Shown here: piece by piece, positions 4,844 through 5,371 of the stretch
Layout of the letters: each line of letters starts with the position of its first letter
Position numbering within the stretch: position 1 is the first letter of the stretch
Origin: an archaeon
GTDB lineage: Archaea; Nanobdellota; Nanobdellia; Woesearchaeales; JAGVOV01
Reading direction: 5' to 3'
DNA length: 5,371 nt
Assembly: GCA_020052545.1 (NCBI GenBank)
Contig: JAGVOV010000026.1
Span: forward strand, 1 to 5,371
Position numbers and translations under genes: made by a program
The notes under the pieces: generated by a model
What the model was told of the DNA's origin: nothing
What the model saw: the letters and a program-made list of their open reading frames with translations, nothing else
The model's database searches: none

Positions 4844-5371
4844 ATGATATTCGACAATTACGACATCAAGGAAGTGGACAAGACGCTTAAAGGCATATCC
4901 GATATGCTCGCGACAGGAAGGAGATATGTCGACATAAAGAAAAAATTCCCTTTAAAAGATTTTGACGAGTTCTATGACATCGCTTTCGCGAAGAAGGAGA
5001 ACGAGAAGATCAATGAAGACATCTATTTCAGGAAAGCGGACTTGAGGTTCGCGACGAACAGCGAAGTCGCTGCTTATAGGGCCGAAAGACTGAAGTGCAA
5101 TATTTTATTTGAGGTAGGATGTGGAATAGGTGTACAAACAATTGCCTTCTCAAAAACATGCAAAAAAGTAATCGCAGTAGAGCTTGACGAGGAAAAGTTC
5201 AAGTTCGCAAGAGAGAACTTAAAGAGATTGGGGATAAAGAATGTTGAGCTGGTGCTCGGTGATGGATTGAAGTTATCGGAAAAATATGAATATGACACAG
5301 TATTTTGTGATCCAGAAAGAGTCCCTCATGAAGAAGTTAGAAATGTTGAGAACTTTTCACCCAATATAACA
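4844..5371 (+). CDS. Class I SAM-dependent methyltransferase, THUMP-like/RNA-modification type (partial)
   Basis: An open frame of 176 codons runs to the window edge, so the C-terminus is missing. Residues 69-83 (FATNSEVAAYRAERL) lead into SAM-binding motif I, FEVGCGIGVQTIAFS at 89-103. VIAVELDEEKFKFARENL follows at 109-126, with the acidic residue expected to contact the SAM ribose. VELVLGDGL at 134-142 resembles motif III, and DTVFCDPER at 151-159 is motif IV. The combination of SxxVAxYRAxR before motif I and DPxR at motif IV resembles the methyltransferases that carry a C-terminal THUMP-like domain, related to RNA methyltransferases; the expected C-terminal domain would lie beyond the window. 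ATG 4844 is favoured by the TATA box 27 bases upstream. The frame remains open upstream through the hairpin array to 4652, without an ATG. Specific substrate not determinable. Confidence 0.88.
   Translation, partial: MIFDNYDIKEVDKTLKGISDMLATGRRYVDIKKKFPLKDFDEFYDIAFAKKENEKINEDIYFRKADLRFATNSEVAAYRAERLKCNILFEVGCGIGVQTIAFSKTCKKVIAVELDEEKFKFARENLKRLGIKNVELVLGDGLKLSEKYEYDTVFCDPERVPHEEVRNVENFSPNIT

Noticed and set aside
4624..4857. 77-codon minus-strand frame across the hairpin array
   Set aside because: Palindromic arms that lack stops on one strand also tend to lack them on the other. There is no start context or recognisable product.
4916..4937. Strong Shine-Dalgarno-like GGAAGGAGAT before an ATG inside the methyltransferase gene
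   Set aside because: The ATG at 4926 is out of frame with the gene and opens only three codons before TAA; the purines simply encode Gly-Arg-Arg.

Overview
The window reads as archaeal. Start codons sit about 26-28 bases downstream of TATA-like boxes with no convincing Shine-Dalgarno sites, which fits leaderless transcription. Arginine is written almost entirely with AGA/AGG. Genes are tightly packed, and the first complete gene is a clear member of the archaeal/eukaryotic Sfm1 (DUF431) SPOUT methyltransferase family. The phosphohistidine-domain proteins have the look of DPANN archaea (Woesearchaeota-like), but that lineage guess is inference.

Layout. Positions 2-109 hold the last 35 codons of an unrecognised plus-strand gene. 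Positions 192-749 (minus strand) encode an Sfm1-like SPOUT methyltransferase. A 41-bp divergent promoter region (750-790) separates it from a plus-strand operon of three genes at 791-2269, 2266-3606 and 3603-4688, joined by ATGA stop/start overlaps. All three encode the swivelling phosphohistidine ('PEP-utilizing enzyme, mobile') domain at the C-terminus behind a divergent, mostly helical N-terminal region. None carries the ATP-grasp (PPDK_N) domain or the PEP-binding TIM barrel that normally phosphorylates this histidine. Positions 4683-4814 contain five consecutive, mutually different perfect hairpins, starting in the last codons of the third operon gene. At 4844 a class I SAM-dependent methyltransferase (THUMP-like/Trm-like type) begins; it runs off the window end at residue 176.

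How the parts may work together. The operon could supply three related phosphohistidine carriers, or transferases for different substrates, charged in trans by an ATP-grasp partner encoded elsewhere. The domain layout matches rifampicin phosphotransferase with its ATP-binding domain removed. This is inference from architecture.

The two most notable signals are this kinase-less triplet and the hairpin array. The array may act as a structured 3' end, a regulatory element for the downstream promoter (its last arm overlaps the promoter), or an inserted palindromic element that has altered the third gene's C-terminus.
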